In this document: positions 1 through 10,814 of the stretch, piece by piece
Numbering within the stretch: position 1 is the first letter of the stretch
Layout of the letters: each line of letters begins with the position of its first letter
NCBI GenBank assembly: GCA_016271365.2
Contig: CM028129.1
Span: forward strand, 844,272,001-844,336,000
Reading direction: 5' to 3'
DNA: 64,000 nt
Source: Neoceratodus forsteri
Lineage: Eukaryota; Chordata; Ceratodontiformes; Ceratodontidae
Made by a program: the position numbers and the translations under genes
The notes under the pieces: model-generated
Seen by the model: the letters and a program-made list of their open reading frames with translations, nothing else
Database searches by the model: none
Told to the model about the DNA's origin: nothing

Positions 1-1226
1 CAGGTACACTTGTTCAAGTACCTTGGAGTCACCATTGATGAATCTCTCACTTATACGCACCACGTAGACTCCCTTGTCAAAGTGGTAAACACAAAGATCG
101 GGGTCCTCTATAGGCATAAGAAATCCCTCACCCCAGAAGCACTCTGAATCTCAGTCTCCAGCTCCATACTCTCCACGATAGACTACGGGCTGGTGGTCTA
201 TGTTGCTGCTACTGATCCAGTACTCAAAAGGGTCCATATTACACTCAGTAAGGCATGCCGCCTCACCCTGTGTGCAGATCACTACACTCATACTTGTACC
301 CTGTATGACCGTACAAACTGGCTTAACCTAAAAGACAGGATCAAATACCAAACTTCCCTCCTGGGAAAGAAGGCACTCCTCGGAAAAACCCCACCCTGTA
401 TAGGAAACCTGCTCGAGGCTTCTCTCTCTCAACACACACATCACCAGATGGAGGAAGAATGGAGCACTGTCCATACCATTCTGCCGAACCTCACTAGGGC
501 AGCATGCTTTCTCCTGTCAGGCGCCCCTCTGGATAAATGAACTCCCGATGAAATTACAAACAAACAACAGCCTGTCTCAGTTCAAAGTAGGCCTCAAACA
601 GCACCTAATTTCTAACTCAAAATGCACCTGCTTCTCAGGCCCCACTTGATAGACAGGCCTACCCCCAAAGTAACACCCAACAGGGCTACCTAGAGAACCC
701 TGCCTCCATTCCAGCCTAGCCAAGGGCTTAGATAGGCTATCAGTCCTCTTTAAACGCATTTGGTACTGCCGTCCCCAACCCCCCACACACACACCACACT
801 TGACAAAGCCCTCTGGAGCTACTCCTCCATCACAGCCTCCCCTGCTTCACTATCCCCACCTCTTGCTCTCTGGCGGTTGGTTTCAAACCCAATCCCCTTG
901 TTTCACTGTCACCCAGCCTCTCGCCATCTGGGATAGCATTAAACCCTATGCAGTTACTCTGCCATAGTCTATCAACGGATTTGGAGGTTTCCAGGGGTTT
1001 GCTACCTAGGGCAACCAATTAGAAATAGCTTAGTATTCAATTACAACTGCTCAGTTTTTTTTCTCCTATTTGTCTAATTGTCATGTAATTGCTTTTTAAT
1101 GCCAAATGATCAGGCCTCTGTAACCACTGAATATGTGTATTGTTTTATGGTCCTCCCTGACGTGGAACCTTTGTAAAAGAGCTCATGCTCAAAGGTCTTT
1201 CTGAAATACTAATTAAACAATTAAAC
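1..1226 (+). mobile_element. L2-type LINE, 3' part of ORF2 plus 3' UTR
   Basis: The frame entering at base 1 encodes the C-terminal part of a non-LTR reverse transcriptase protein, downstream of the catalytic YADD block. It shows the 'KYLGVTIDE' motif, a stop near 144, then an open stretch (193-540) with the 'CRLTLCADHYTHTCTLYDR' segment. The same segment recurs in the LINE at 44.05-45.1 kb. A shifted frame continues to about 660 with a WNxLPDE-like end. The 3' UTR closes with a short stem (ACCTTTG/CAAAGGT, about 1,168-1,198) and a tail of AATTAAAC units at about 1,210-1,226. That end matches the LINE ends at 44.05 kb and 3.57 kb. The element is dead and its 5' part lies outside the window. 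The L2-type assignment rests on family resemblance. Confidence 0.75.
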
Positions 1227-1615
1227 AATGTGCAACATCTATACTGTAAACTGTGTGGCACACATAATTCATGTTGTACTATGCTACACAGACATGACAA
1301 TCAAATGGATAATAATATATGCATTGAGCAAGAGAGAAGCAATATACTACTTATAGAGTGGTGATACCATGATAGGTACATACTGTGTGAAGTTAATGTA
1401 GTATGATTGTACCAAGCTATATTCCAATATTGAGTTAGCTACAGTTTTGTTTTATTTTTAATAAGCCAGACATTTTCTACACAGTAATGACACATAGCCA
1501 AGGATGCTCCTTACAATTTGTGAGTTTGTGTTTTTTTTTTTACTGCTTTATTCATTTTAAGGAAATCACATGTAGCGTGGCTGCATTTCTGTTCAGCCAA
1601 TTAACTTTTGGTTTG

Positions 1616-1640
1616 GAGGAAGGAAGGAAGGAAGGAAGGG
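1616..1640 (+). repeat. (GGAA)n microsatellite
   Basis: A short run of tandem GGAA units follows 'GGTTTGGA' and ends in GGGGATGG. It is a simple repeat with no coding role. Confidence 0.9.
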
Positions 1641-1699
1641 GATGGAAGAGACAGTGCTGTAGATCAAGTTGGGTCTGCAACAAAAGTGATCATAATTAA

Positions 1700-1758
1700 A
1701 AATGAGCAGACTAGAAGGGCCCAGCGGTCATTATCTGCCATCAGTTTCTGTGTATGAC
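1700..1758 (+). mobile_element. CR1 3' terminus fragment
   Basis: The segment 'AGAAGGGCCCAGCGGTCATT' followed by 'ATCTGCCATCAGTTTCTGTG' is the usual end of CR1 3' UTRs (GGGCC..., TTATCTGCC, then TTTCTATG repeats). The better preserved copy at 38,020-38,083 has the same order. Only the last 60 bp or so remain. Confidence 0.65.
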
Positions 1759-2224
1759 AGGTTATGTGATTAAAGTGAAACAGTGTAAAATTATTAATAT
1801 GTGCAACATCAATACTGTAAACTGTGTGGCACACATAAATTATATTGTACTATGCTACACAAACATAGTAATCAAATGAGTAAAATAATACATGTATTGA
1901 GCAATGGAGAAAAAATGAAGGGGAACACAAGTAAAGGAATATACTACTCATAGAGTAGTGACACCATGATAGGTACATATTATGTGAAGTTACTGTATTG
2001 TGATGCCTCTGAGAGCCTAATGACTGAGTGGGCACCAAAACCCTATTTAGCCTAGTTGTTGCCAATAGCCTAAGATCAGCCTGACTAGTTAAGTACTGAA
2101 AGAATCCCAACTTCCAGTTGACATTACTTTGGACTGATTATTGATTTGTCCAGTGTTACTGTTGTCACGTTATTAGTTAAAAACATGCACAGCCCTGCAA
2201 GTCAGTCAAAGAACTTTCTTGGCT

Positions 2225-2905
2225 GTTATGTCTTCACTCCAACCTGCCCTCCAACTGTAAAGAACTAGCAGCAGCAGACCATGAAAGAGACCTAGGGGCC
2301 TTTATTAATGGGAAACTGTCACAATAATGTGCAGTGGCAGAGAATAAGGCAAATTGAATGCTGGGGTACAATAAAAGGAACATGACATGTCATGAAAGTG
2401 ATGTGATTCTGTCCCTTTGTAAGGCAGTGGTAAGGCAACACTTGAAATACTGTGTGTAGTTCTAGTCACCTCAGTACAAAAAAGCATTGCAGCAATCAAG
2501 AGAGCATAGCAGAAAGCAAGTAAAATTATCAAGGTGATGGATACGTTCAGCTGTGCAGATCATTTAAACAAGCAGGTTCACTTTCTTTGGAAAAATAAGC
2601 TAAGCAGAACTATCATGTCAGTTTTTACAGTTTTAAAGGGATTGGCTAGGGTGGATTTCAGTTTGTGCAGTGCAGTAGAACTAGAAGGCATACCTCATTT
2701 ATGGAGGACAGAATTAGGGATAATGTTAGAAAGCATTTTTTGTACAAGAAAGTGACAGTCCTATAGAACAAGCTCCAAAAGGAAACAATACAAGTGGTGA
2801 GTGTCGAATCTTTAAATGCAAGCTGCATCAGTTCTTTGCAGAAAATAACATTATGGATACAGTATTTAATTCCCTAGGGAGGTTAGGGTCATGAAGGTTA
2901 ATCCT
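2225..2905 (+). mobile_element. CR1 LINE, degenerate C-terminal RT fragment
   Basis: Joining frames gives the CR1 order: a 'DHERDLGAFING' block, a 'CAVAENKA' block, a 'LCKAVVRQHLKYCV' block (consensus LVRPHLEYCVQFW) and an end resembling 'RKxFFxxRVVxxWNxLP'. Stops and frameshifts occur throughout, so this is an old 5'-truncated copy. An open stretch at 2,534-2,755 has no function of its own. Confidence 0.65.
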
Positions 2906-3219
2906 CATAGCAGACATAGTGTGCCCAGGAGGAAGTGGTGGTTCATTTGATCATGCACTCCACCAGAAGTTTCCACCACAGGCAGTTTTCCTTTCCCATA
3001 GTGCCAATGTTAATAGCGTTTACTGGTGGCACTTCTGATTTAACAAGGGCTACATTTAGTTCACATATTAAATGTTGCAGCTGTGTGGAAACAGGAGATA
3101 AATATAATGGACTTACTGTCATTTTTCATTTAACATTTCCTATGTTCCTATGCAAAAAGAGTCCTTTTTTTGGACAGTGAAATTATTACATCTTGTAAAC
3201 CAAGACACAGACTATAAAG

Positions 3220-3560
3220 AATAGAATCATAGAAAGGTGTTGGCAGAAGAAGACTTACTGTATAGTCTATCATGGCTGTCAATTTTCCTTCCTGAGGTGT
3301 TCCAACCTACACTTGGTCTTGTCTAGACTGTGTGCCCATTGGCTGATCAGCCTTGCCATCCCCACTCTTCACCCCCTTCTTTGTCTTAATTTTGACCAAC
3401 CCCTTATGACGGTCCCACACTCCCTTGAAATGTGTCACAGTCTTGGCATTTACCACCTTCCTTGGAAGACTGTTCCATCTCTTCACCACCCTTTCCATTA
3501 GGAAATACTTCCTCACGTCATCATCATTAATTGTTTTAAACTCCCACCAGTTTATGCTTA
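3220..3560 (-). mobile_element. CR1 LINE 3' fragment (ORF2 C-terminus and 3' UTR)
   Basis: The minus strand encodes 'RKYFLMERVVKRWNSLPRKV' followed by 'NAKTVTHFKGVWDRHKG', the standard CR1 ORF2 C-terminus. The 3' UTR ends near 'ATCATAGAAAGG', a worn form of the CR1 octamer tail. The copy is 5'-truncated and inactive. It abuts the 3' end of the L2-type element that begins at about 3,565. Confidence 0.8.
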
Positions 3561-4799
3561 ATTACATTTTTTCATCATTTCATTTTATTGGTTATACTGG
3601 AAAGGCTTGTGAGCATTGCTGCCCGTTTACACAAGCGTCCAGTTACATACAACATGTATTTGACATTGCATGAGCCAAGGAACAATCAACATTAAAGTGA
3701 GGGTTAAGGAAAATGTACAGTAGTATCCAGACAATATAGACTTAAGGGAACACTAGAAAACTAGCCTAGTTGAATTAAAACACAACGGGTGACATAAAGC
3801 ATACAATGAGGGTTTAAGCAAATTTACAATATAACATTGGGACCAATGGAGTTGAGTGCAATCAAGACTATCCTGGGTGATTAAAACAAGCCACAAGTGC
3901 TGAACAAGAGGGAGGGTAAATGCCAAATGAGGAAACCAGAAGAAGAGTGGAAAAGAGGGCATGAGTGGAGCCAGTTTAGGGCTGCTTGCAGGTGCAGGTG
4001 TAGGTGCAGGATAAATGTCTCCTGATGTTGTATTTGAAGGTGTTAGTGGAGGGACAGAGTTTGAGTTCTGGAGGGAGAGAGTTGAAGAGCTTGGGTCCTA
4101 TAAAGGAGAGTGTTTTCTAGCCTAGAGTGGTGCAGCAGAAAGGAACAGTGAATGTGAGAGTGGATGACAGTCTAGTGGTCCTAGTGGAGGCAGCTGATTG
4201 GAAGTGGGAGGAGAGGCAAACAGGGAGCAGCCCACGAGAGAGTTTAAAGAAGAAGGTGGCCATCTTGCAGTTGAGGCGGGCCTCATGGTAGGGCCTACTG
4301 GTGAGCTTATAGAGGTCACAGTGGCGAGTGAGTTTGGGGAGACCAGAGGCAAAGTGAATAGCGTTGTGGTAGGAGCTCCAGAGTCTGGAGAAATTTTTGA
4401 TGGAGAGGTGGGGAGGGAGACAAGGGAACCATAGTCAAAAACAGGAAGGAGGAAGCAAGAAACAAGGAGAGATTTGGATTCTCTCTCAAGATACTGCTTA
4501 GTTCTGTGGAGGATACTGAGACATTGGTGAGCTTTTTAGATGGTGAGGTTTGTATGGGCATCGAAATTGAGGTGGCTGTCCAGTAGTAAGCCAAGGTACT
4601 TGAATTCATTGACTCTTTCTACGGAGTTGCCGAGTTTGTCAAAAAGGGAGAGGTCAAGGACTAGGGGTTTGTGGGGGCTGGAGAAAACCATGAACTTAGT
4701 TTTTCTGGAGCTGAGTACTAGACCTTTGGATGTGAAACAGGCATGGAGTCTGCTGAAATCGAATTGAAGTTTGTTAATGAGAGTGATGGGGTTTTTGTC

Positions 4800-5760
4800 C
4801 TGACAGAATAGGGTGCATCATCAGCATAGAGAATGAGTTCAGTAAAAGTGTAGATGTCAGGCAGGGATTTGACAACTAAAGAGAAAAGAAGAGGGCCCAG
4901 GATGGACCCTTAGGGAACGTCATATTTGATGGGGCATAATTTGAAGAGAACACCACTAATCAAGGTGAGATGGGATCTACCCATTACGTAATCTTTGAAC
5001 CAGAGGCAGACATCTGATGAGAAATGTAGGCCAGCCAGGGTGTGGAGGAGTACATTATGATCAATGAGATCGAAAGCTTTGGTTAGGTCCACAAATGCAG
5101 CACAGGTGTAGATGCCCTCATTGTTGGCTTTGTCTATGGAGTTGGTGAACTTGATGATGGCTGTTTCAGTATTGTGGCGAGCATGGAACCCATGCTGGGC
5201 ATTCGTGAGCATGTTGTACTTGGAGATGAAGTCCATGGTTTGCCTGTGTACCACTTTCTCTAGGATTTTGGAGAGAGGAGCAATGAGGGAGACAAGCCGG
5301 TAGTTGGATACTAGATCCTTGGGACCAGATTTGTGTAGAGGTTTATTAATAGCACACTTCCATGCTTTGGGGAAGGATCCTCTGGAGAGAGAGTGGTTGA
5401 GGATGTTTGTTAGTGGGAGGCCAGGGAGTCACAGACCCGGAGAACTCTGTAGTCAATGTTGCCAGAGCCCTTGGATGCTCTAGGGTCGCTAGTTCTGATT
5501 AGTTTGACAACTTCAGCAGGGGTCAGGTACCTGAAATGAAACCTGTGGTGGGAGACTGGGAGGGCAGAGGAATGCGGGGTAGGAGAGCTGGCCTGTACTA
5601 GTCTAGGTCACTGAAGTATTTATTGAAAAGGGAGGCTATTTCGCCTGGCTTGGTGGTGGTTGTCCCATTGGAGGTGAGAACGATACATTCATTGGAGAGT
5701 CCCCTCCCAATTAGGTTGTTGAGGATGTTCCAAGTCCACTTTGGGTTCCCCTGGGCAGTT
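4800..5760 (-). pseudogene. Reverse transcriptase domain of the L2-type LINE
   Basis: The RT blocks are scattered over shifted frames. An upstream 'SNYRPISL'-like finger lies near 5.28-5.35 kb. The palm 'FVDLTKAFDLIDHN' lies in the open stretch 4,910-5,254, followed by 'CLWFKDYVMGR'. The YADD catalytic box is at 4,817-4,828. The 'PQGSILGPLLF' block falls across the end of that open stretch, where a frame change occurs. The catalytic aspartates are intact but the frame is not, so no active enzyme can be made. Confidence 0.8.
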
Positions 5761-6039
5761 CATTGTTTATCCAGGATGAAGGAGGATTTTGCAATTCTTG
5801 CTGAGAATTTGCACCTGTTCCTCAGGGTTTTAAAATTTTGGAGGAGTTGGGGGGTTTTGTGTTTCCTGTATAGCCTCCAGGCATGGTCCCTATCCCTCAT
5901 TTGTTTGCAAAGCTTGGGGGTGACCCATTCTTGGCTAGAACCCTTGACCTGGATTTTCATAAGTGGGATGAAACAGTCACATAGGGCAAGGAACTTATTG
6001 CTGAAGGCTTCAAGCACTTTGTAGATGTCCAAAATGTTT

Positions 6040-6768
6040 TCAGTGAAGGACCAGTCTTGGACTAGGGTGGCTTTGGCAAACTCTGAGGCATCCAACTTCT
6101 TTAAATGCCTGGTTTGGATGAATCTGTGTGGGCGGGGGTAATTTAGTGTACCAGTGGCAGAAAACAGCACAGTGGTCACTGATTGAGTCAGGAAGAACTC
6201 CGGAGGTAGTAACATGGGAGGGGTGTGAGACCAGGACCCAATCAAGGAAGGACTGAGACCCAGTCTTGTAGCTGGTTCCGGTAGGTTCAGTGATGAGCTG
6301 ATGGAGGCCAAGGCCAAGTAAGGATTCCTCGGTGGAGTCACAGAGAGGGGCCAGCCAATTAAGGTTGAAATCTCCAAGAATTATCCAATCTCTCCCTTGG
6401 GGGAGGGAGGTCTTGATATTGAGGAAGAGGTCAAGTTCATGTGGTGAGGAGGAGGGAGGTAGGTACACCATGCTAACTGCGACTATTTTATCTGCTCCCA
6501 GGAGGAGGTTAACCGAGATGGTCTCGAGGTAGGAGATGGGAAGTGGGGGGTCAAATTCAGTGGCAAGGAAGTGATTGGCAATCCAGATGAGGCAGCCTCC
6601 CCCATGCTTCCCCACCCTGTCTTTTCTAAAGACTGAGTAACCACTCAGGAGGATTTCATTAAGGGACATTTCCTCCTTCAGCCAGGTTTCAGTGAGGGCA
6701 ATGATGTCAAAAGCGTTAACCACCAGCCAGGACTCGATCAAGGTTTTTTTTGCCATAAAGCTTTGCAC
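6040..6768 (-). pseudogene. APE-type endonuclease domain of the L2-type LINE
   Basis: This 242-residue open stretch is the endonuclease that nicks target DNA to prime reverse transcription. Visible motifs in order are 'IIALTETWL' (metal-binding Glu block), 'VFRKDRVGKHGGGCLIW', 'VYLPPSSS', 'ILGDFNLNW' (catalytic GDFN block), 'SFLDWVLVS' and 'SISDHCAVF' (terminal SDH block). All key blocks look preserved. A frameshift near 6.2-6.05 kb passes the reading to an overlapping minus-strand frame (5,760-6,377) that encodes the linker. The domain belongs to the LINE and is not a host gene. Confidence 0.85.
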
Positions 6769-7105
6769 GTTAAGGTGAGCAAAAGTGAGCTGCTTAGAGG
6801 GATTGGGGGAGGAGAGAGGGGAGATATGGGTAGGTGGTGAAGTCCAGGGGTTAGGGTGGATGGAGCCTGAGATAAGGAGTAGAAGGAGTAGGAGTCTTAA
6901 GTGCCTGTGGTCAGCAAGTGAGAACAGCTTAGTAGAGTAAAGCCTGGAGTAGTGGAGGGTGATAAAGAAACAGCTGTGGTAGGAAGGAGAGAACTCATGT
7001 AACAGACAGAAGTTGATGAAGAGGCTGGCATGAGGAGGGGAAGGGGTGGATTTAGTAGCACAAATGGGGGATGGGAGGGAAGGAGGGAGTGAGAAAGTGG
7101 GGTAA

Positions 7106-7108
<3 letters not shown>

Positions 7109-7138
<30 letters not shown>
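7109..7138 (+). repeat. (GA)n dinucleotide repeat
   Basis: About fifteen GA units lie inside a broader purine-rich stretch (7,040-7,260). On the minus strand this is the CT-rich 5' end or upstream flank of the L2-type LINE. Confidence 0.9.
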
Positions 7139-7140
<2 letters not shown>

Positions 7141-7328
7141 TGGGTAGGCATGTGGAGGATTAGGTAGGGGCAGGACTGGTGGGGTAGAGGGAGGGAGGAA
7201 GGGGGCAGGGTGGGGGGAGTAGAGTAAGGTGGGGCAGGAGGGGAGAACTAGTAGTGAGAATGAGTGTTCCCTTGTTGCTGACTATGCTTAAAAAAGTCAT
7301 GTCAGTGTACCTGTTTACCACCTCAAAC

Positions 7329-7994
7329 ATTCAAGGTTCAAGGTTCAATGTTTTATTGTTCAGCAATCAAGCCTTTACAACATACTAAAAGCATAAAATT
7401 ATGTACAAAAAGAAGAAAGAAAAAAAATATTAAATCTAATATTACATTTAAAATTTTGACACATAAAAATCCATGAACAAATTAATTGTCATAGACAGAG
7501 AGACGTTTTTCTTTGTGTTTCAACACTTGATAAAAAAAACTTGAAAACATCTTAGCCTCCTCCAATGTCTGAGGGTGAAGAAGTATGAATAAAATATCAT
7601 ATTTTGCATTCACATATTTAATAAGGAAATAATTTAACAGATTAAACTGCGGGGTTTTATATAAAGGGCACTGTACCGTAATATGATAAAGATCTTCTTG
7701 AAAACCCTTGTTACATCTGCAAAACTCCAAACCTAAATTGGGTGGAGTCGTCTTATTAAAACAAGCATATTTAGAACAGATGATTCCCAGTCTTGCCCAA
7801 GTAATCATTTTTCTTTCTAACAGGGACAGCCCAAGAGTAAGATATTTCTCTATAAATACATCAATTTTATTTTGAGCTAACCACCTGGCCTGACGTTGAA
7901 CTCTGAGGAGCTCCATTTGCTTATCATAGGCAAGCCTAAGTATTTTCTTTTTAACATACTCCTTAAACACATAAGATATTGATATTATATACAT
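7329..7994 (-). mobile_element. LINE 3' end with zinc-knuckle-like C-terminus and TTGAACC tail
   Basis: The minus strand holds a 170-residue open stretch (7,482-7,994). It contains 'LERKMITWARLGIICSKYAC', then 'CRCNKGFQEDLYHITVQCPL', a Cys/Cys...His...Cys arrangement like those at the C-termini of several LINE reverse transcriptases. No RT core remains, so the copy is 5'-truncated. The 3' UTR ends in TTGAACC tandem units (minus strand of 7,333-7,356), a microsatellite-type tail rather than poly(A). The clade is uncertain. It is not closely similar to the CR1 or L2 copies here. Confidence 0.6.
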
Positions 7995-8186
7995 TTATAC
8001 ATTTATTATAAACATTTAAAGGTTTCAGTTATGTCTCCTCACTTTTCTGGACTCCAGTGATTACATGTTCATACTGAACAGGCACTCCTCCTATGATTAC
8101 CCTGTTGACCCCGTATCATCTTTGCAGCACACCTTTGGTATCTCAATTCAGATGCAAATTCTGGCTCACTGTCATGAGCACAACAT

Positions 8187-8276
8187 AGAAACATAGAATG
8201 TTTTGACCGATTAAAATCACTTGGCCCACCCAATCTGCCCATTTTGTCCTTGCTTATACTGTCACTGGGTTCCATG
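8187..8276 (-). mobile_element. CR1 3' terminus, probably one end of a split copy
   Basis: 'CATAGAAACATAGAATG' at the left is the complement of the CR1 octamer tail, followed by the 'TTGGCCCACCCAATCTGCCC' 3' UTR block. The next upstream CR1 segment appears at about 8,890. The two probably belonged to one copy interrupted by some 600 bp, although no clean target duplication is visible. Confidence 0.7.
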
Positions 8277-8519
8277 TAATATAAGCAAAGAAATAAAAGT
8301 GAATGAAACATCAGCGAATGCAAATTGCCAAATACAAGAATGGCATTTTGCAATACAGCATGTACAAAAAGAGTAGTATTTCCATGACCGATATCTACTA
8401 ATATTTTTATGTGGGAGCTCCACCACCAGCACCACCCATGCAGGGGCTTTGCCCCCACACCCCCTTTCTTATTATAATCAACTCTGTCGGGGCTGCCACT
8501 GGGGTATAGGGGAAACTTC

Positions 8520-8745
8520 AGGAGCGGGCTATTCGGGGAGGGGGGAGCAAGTCATCGGTGATGCGGAACACAAAACACAAAATGCAGAATAAAATACACA
8601 TAAGTACCAAAACACAAATAAAAAAATGCACACAGAAGTATGTCCACCCACCTAGCACCGAACCTGGGTCGCCAACACCATAGGTAATGCACATATCACA
8701 ACACCAAATGGCCAGCTGGGAACTGCCTGGCCAAACATCCACAAT
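8520..8745 (-). mobile_element. Possible tRNA-related SINE-like repeat
   Basis: The minus strand contains 'GACCCAGGTTCGGTGCTAGG', which resembles an RNA polymerase III B box (GGTTCGANNCC), about 45 bp downstream of a weak A-box-like stretch. The rest is A/T-rich with repeated 'TTTTGTGTTTTG'. No target duplication or poly(A) could be fixed. It lies in the interval that splits the CR1 at 8,187-9,190. This is a tentative call. Confidence 0.35.
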
Positions 8746-8889
8746 CCCTATAGCTCCCTATCCTGGTCGCTCTATTCTACTCATCACAGTTCTGTACCTT
8801 CACACTCACTAAAACTGCTCTTCCCTATCCTTTCATGGTCGCTGTAATTACAGGTGGTCAGATTGAGTTGCTCAGTTTGACTCACCCAT

Positions 8890-9190
8890 ATCACGGGGTG
8901 CCCGGTCACTGCAGACCCTACTTGCTGTCTGGCTACTCTGCCCCCACCCCTTCTTTCCTACCAAGATTCCTTTGTGCCTATCCCATTCATGCTTGAAGCC
9001 CACCACTGTTTTTGCCCCTATCACATCCACTGGAAGACTATTCCAGGCATCCACCACTCTTTCCAAGAAAAAGTCCTTTCTCATATCCCTCCTAAACTCC
9101 CCCCTCCTACTTCATTGCATGCCTGCTTGTTCTTGTGTACCTTCTCTTCCCCTCATGCATCTTCTCAATACCATCTAAAACATGGTCTAG
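8890..9190 (-). mobile_element. CR1 LINE fragment (ORF2 C-terminus)
   Basis: The minus strand encodes 'RKDFFLERVVDAWNSLPVDV' followed by 'GAKTVVGFKHEWDRHKG', a textbook CR1 ORF2 C-terminus, plus part of the 3' UTR. It probably continues into the CR1 tail at 8,187-8,276. From 9,190 to 9,724 I recognise nothing. Confidence 0.8.
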
Positions 9191-9724
9191 CAATTACCAT
9201 CACCCACAGTTGGACACAAATGAAAATATAAAGCCTGTTCACATTAGAACATTACTTCAGGTGACCCAAAGAGGAAGGGCTTTGAAAATTCTGCTTCTAG
9301 AGTTTATAGGAATATTTTTCCTGCTGCCAGTCTGAATTGAGTTTCAAAACCAAACACACCACTAAAAACTTAACCTTGACCTTTAGATACTGTAGTAGAT
9401 TTTAGCTAAGTCAGTCATCTATAATGTAGCTCAATTAAAGAAACACACAAAGTTCTATGCCATCTCTCCCCAGTTGCACCCGTACCTCTGTCTAAGTAAA
9501 TGAGCAAGCAGCTAGCTCCCAAGCTGACAACAATGCTAGTCCTTGGTTGGCCAATAAGGGGTGCATGAATGTCTGGCGGCCTTCCTCCTACCTTCCCAGG
9601 AGCTGAAACCCTCAACTCCATGACATGGTCAGCCCCCCAGCCAACCTCAATGTGGGATTCTGGGGCTTATACATGAACCCAGTTTCTCAAGTGGCAGTAC
9701 CATGGGCTGCTGCTGCTACAGTTC

Positions 9725-9739
9725 ACATAAAACTTATTG
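9725..9739 (+). other. 5' target-site duplication of the L1
   Basis: The 15-bp sequence ACATAAAACTTATTG is repeated exactly at 16,030-16,044 after the poly(A). The pair marks the L1 insertion and fixes its 5' end at 9,740. Confidence 0.95.
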
Positions 9740-9932
9740 GGGAGTCACGTGATGCAGTGGTGCTGAGAAGCTGCTTGCTGTGGAGCTCCTGCCCTCCTCC
9801 TTCTAAACTACCTATTTTCACCATTTTTAAAAATACATATCAAGCTCTAAGCGAGTGGGACAACCTTTCTAGCAGTGGAAGATCTCTGGTGGACCGAGTT
9901 TGGCGATCTGATTGCTTTTTTTATTGATCGCG

Positions 9933-10814
9933 ATGGCAGACACCGATATGAAGGCCACAGGAGTCAGACACACTCCACCCACCTCACCAGAAAAGACCTC
10001 TAAAAACGCCAGAAACACCAATACTAATACTGCTTCGATGGCTAAACACTCTTCTAGTGGGGGATCAACTGTCTCGACTGGCACTATATTGACAGAAGAA
10101 CGCTTTCTTGAAGAGCTATCTCCCTTTAAAGAAACGCTACAGGAAATTTCTAAAGAAATCAGATCAATAAGGCAGGACTTCGCTGACCTCTCAAGGAGAG
10201 TAGGTGACTCAGAGACCAGAATATCTTCCATTGAGAAGTGGCAACAGAAAACCGACCCTGAGATTATTAGGTTCGACAGCATATCCAGAAACTCCAGCTG
10301 AAAACTGAAGACCTGGAGGGACGGAGTCGACGGAACAATGTGCTGATCCTTGGTCTCCCGGAGTTAGAAGAGGGGAGTGACACCCTGCATTTTATTCAGA
10401 AATTCCTCAACAAGGTTGTGGGCCCCTCACCCATTCACCAGCAATATCATATCGAGAGGGCCCACAGATCTCTTAGGCCCAGGCCACCTCCGAATGCCCC
10501 CCCCCAGGCCTGTGATCATCAGATTCTTAAGCTATCTGGAGCGCCAACATGTGCTTGCAAAAGTTAAAGAACTTGAGGCCATCCTCTGGAATAACACCAA
10601 GCTTAGGATTACCCAGGATCTCCCCTTTGAAGTTTGCCAGAGAAGATCTGCCTTTCACCCAGTAGTTAAAAAGCTTATTGCTGCAGGGAAGGCCTTCAGG
10701 ATGAACTATCCCGCTAAACTACTTGTGCAGGTGGATGGCACTTGGCACGCTTATGAAAATCCGGAGGAGGCACTGTCCGAGTTGGTGAAATTGCTCCCGG
10801 ACTTGTTTAAATGA
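9933..10814 (+). pseudogene. L1 ORF1 (RNA-binding chaperone-type protein)
   Basis: ORF1p of L1 elements is a trimeric RNA-binding protein needed for retrotransposition. The chosen start is the ATG at 9,933 ('MADTDMKATG'), just after the 5' UTR. An acidic/Ser-Thr-rich N-terminus leads into a coiled coil ('FKETLQEISKEIRSIRQDFA'). A frameshift near 10,285 passes to the RRM-like start 'RRNNVLILGLPELEEG', and a second near 10,490-10,510 passes to the C-terminal domain with 'PVIIRFLSYLERQHVLAKVK' and 'RRSAFHPVVKKLIAAGKAF', ending at 10,814. Domain order and length fit L1 ORF1p. Two frame breaks make it a pseudogene. Confidence 0.88.

Larger units (their letters stand above)
1226..2004. repeat. Direct duplication of about 190 bp (1,226-1,412 and 1,797-2,004)
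   Basis: Two imperfect direct copies share a long series of landmarks in the same order: 'TGTGCAACATC', 'ACTGTAAACTGTGTGGCAC', 'GTACTATGCTACACA', then 'CATGATAGGTACATA'. The second copy carries an extra block of about 20 bp. They lie about 570 bp apart with a GGAA microsatellite and a CR1 3' end between them. The family is unrecognised. It is either an old local duplication or two copies of one unknown repeat. Confidence 0.7.
3565..7150 (-). mobile_element. L2-type LINE, long degenerate copy with endonuclease and RT
   Basis: Reading leftward, the minus strand shows a 5' region rich in GA on the plus strand, an APE-type endonuclease, a linker, reverse transcriptase blocks and a 3' UTR. RT landmarks include 'AFVDLTKAFDLIDHNVLL', 'PQGSILGPLLFS' and an intact YADD at 4,817-4,828. 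The 3' UTR ends with a stem-loop (CTTGTG/CACAAG near 3,605-3,635) before an AATAAAATGA-like tail. The stem position matches the LINE ends at 1.2 kb and 44.1 kb. Several frameshifts and stops separate the domains. The 5' limit is uncertain, between about 6.9 and 7.3 kb. Confidence 0.8.
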
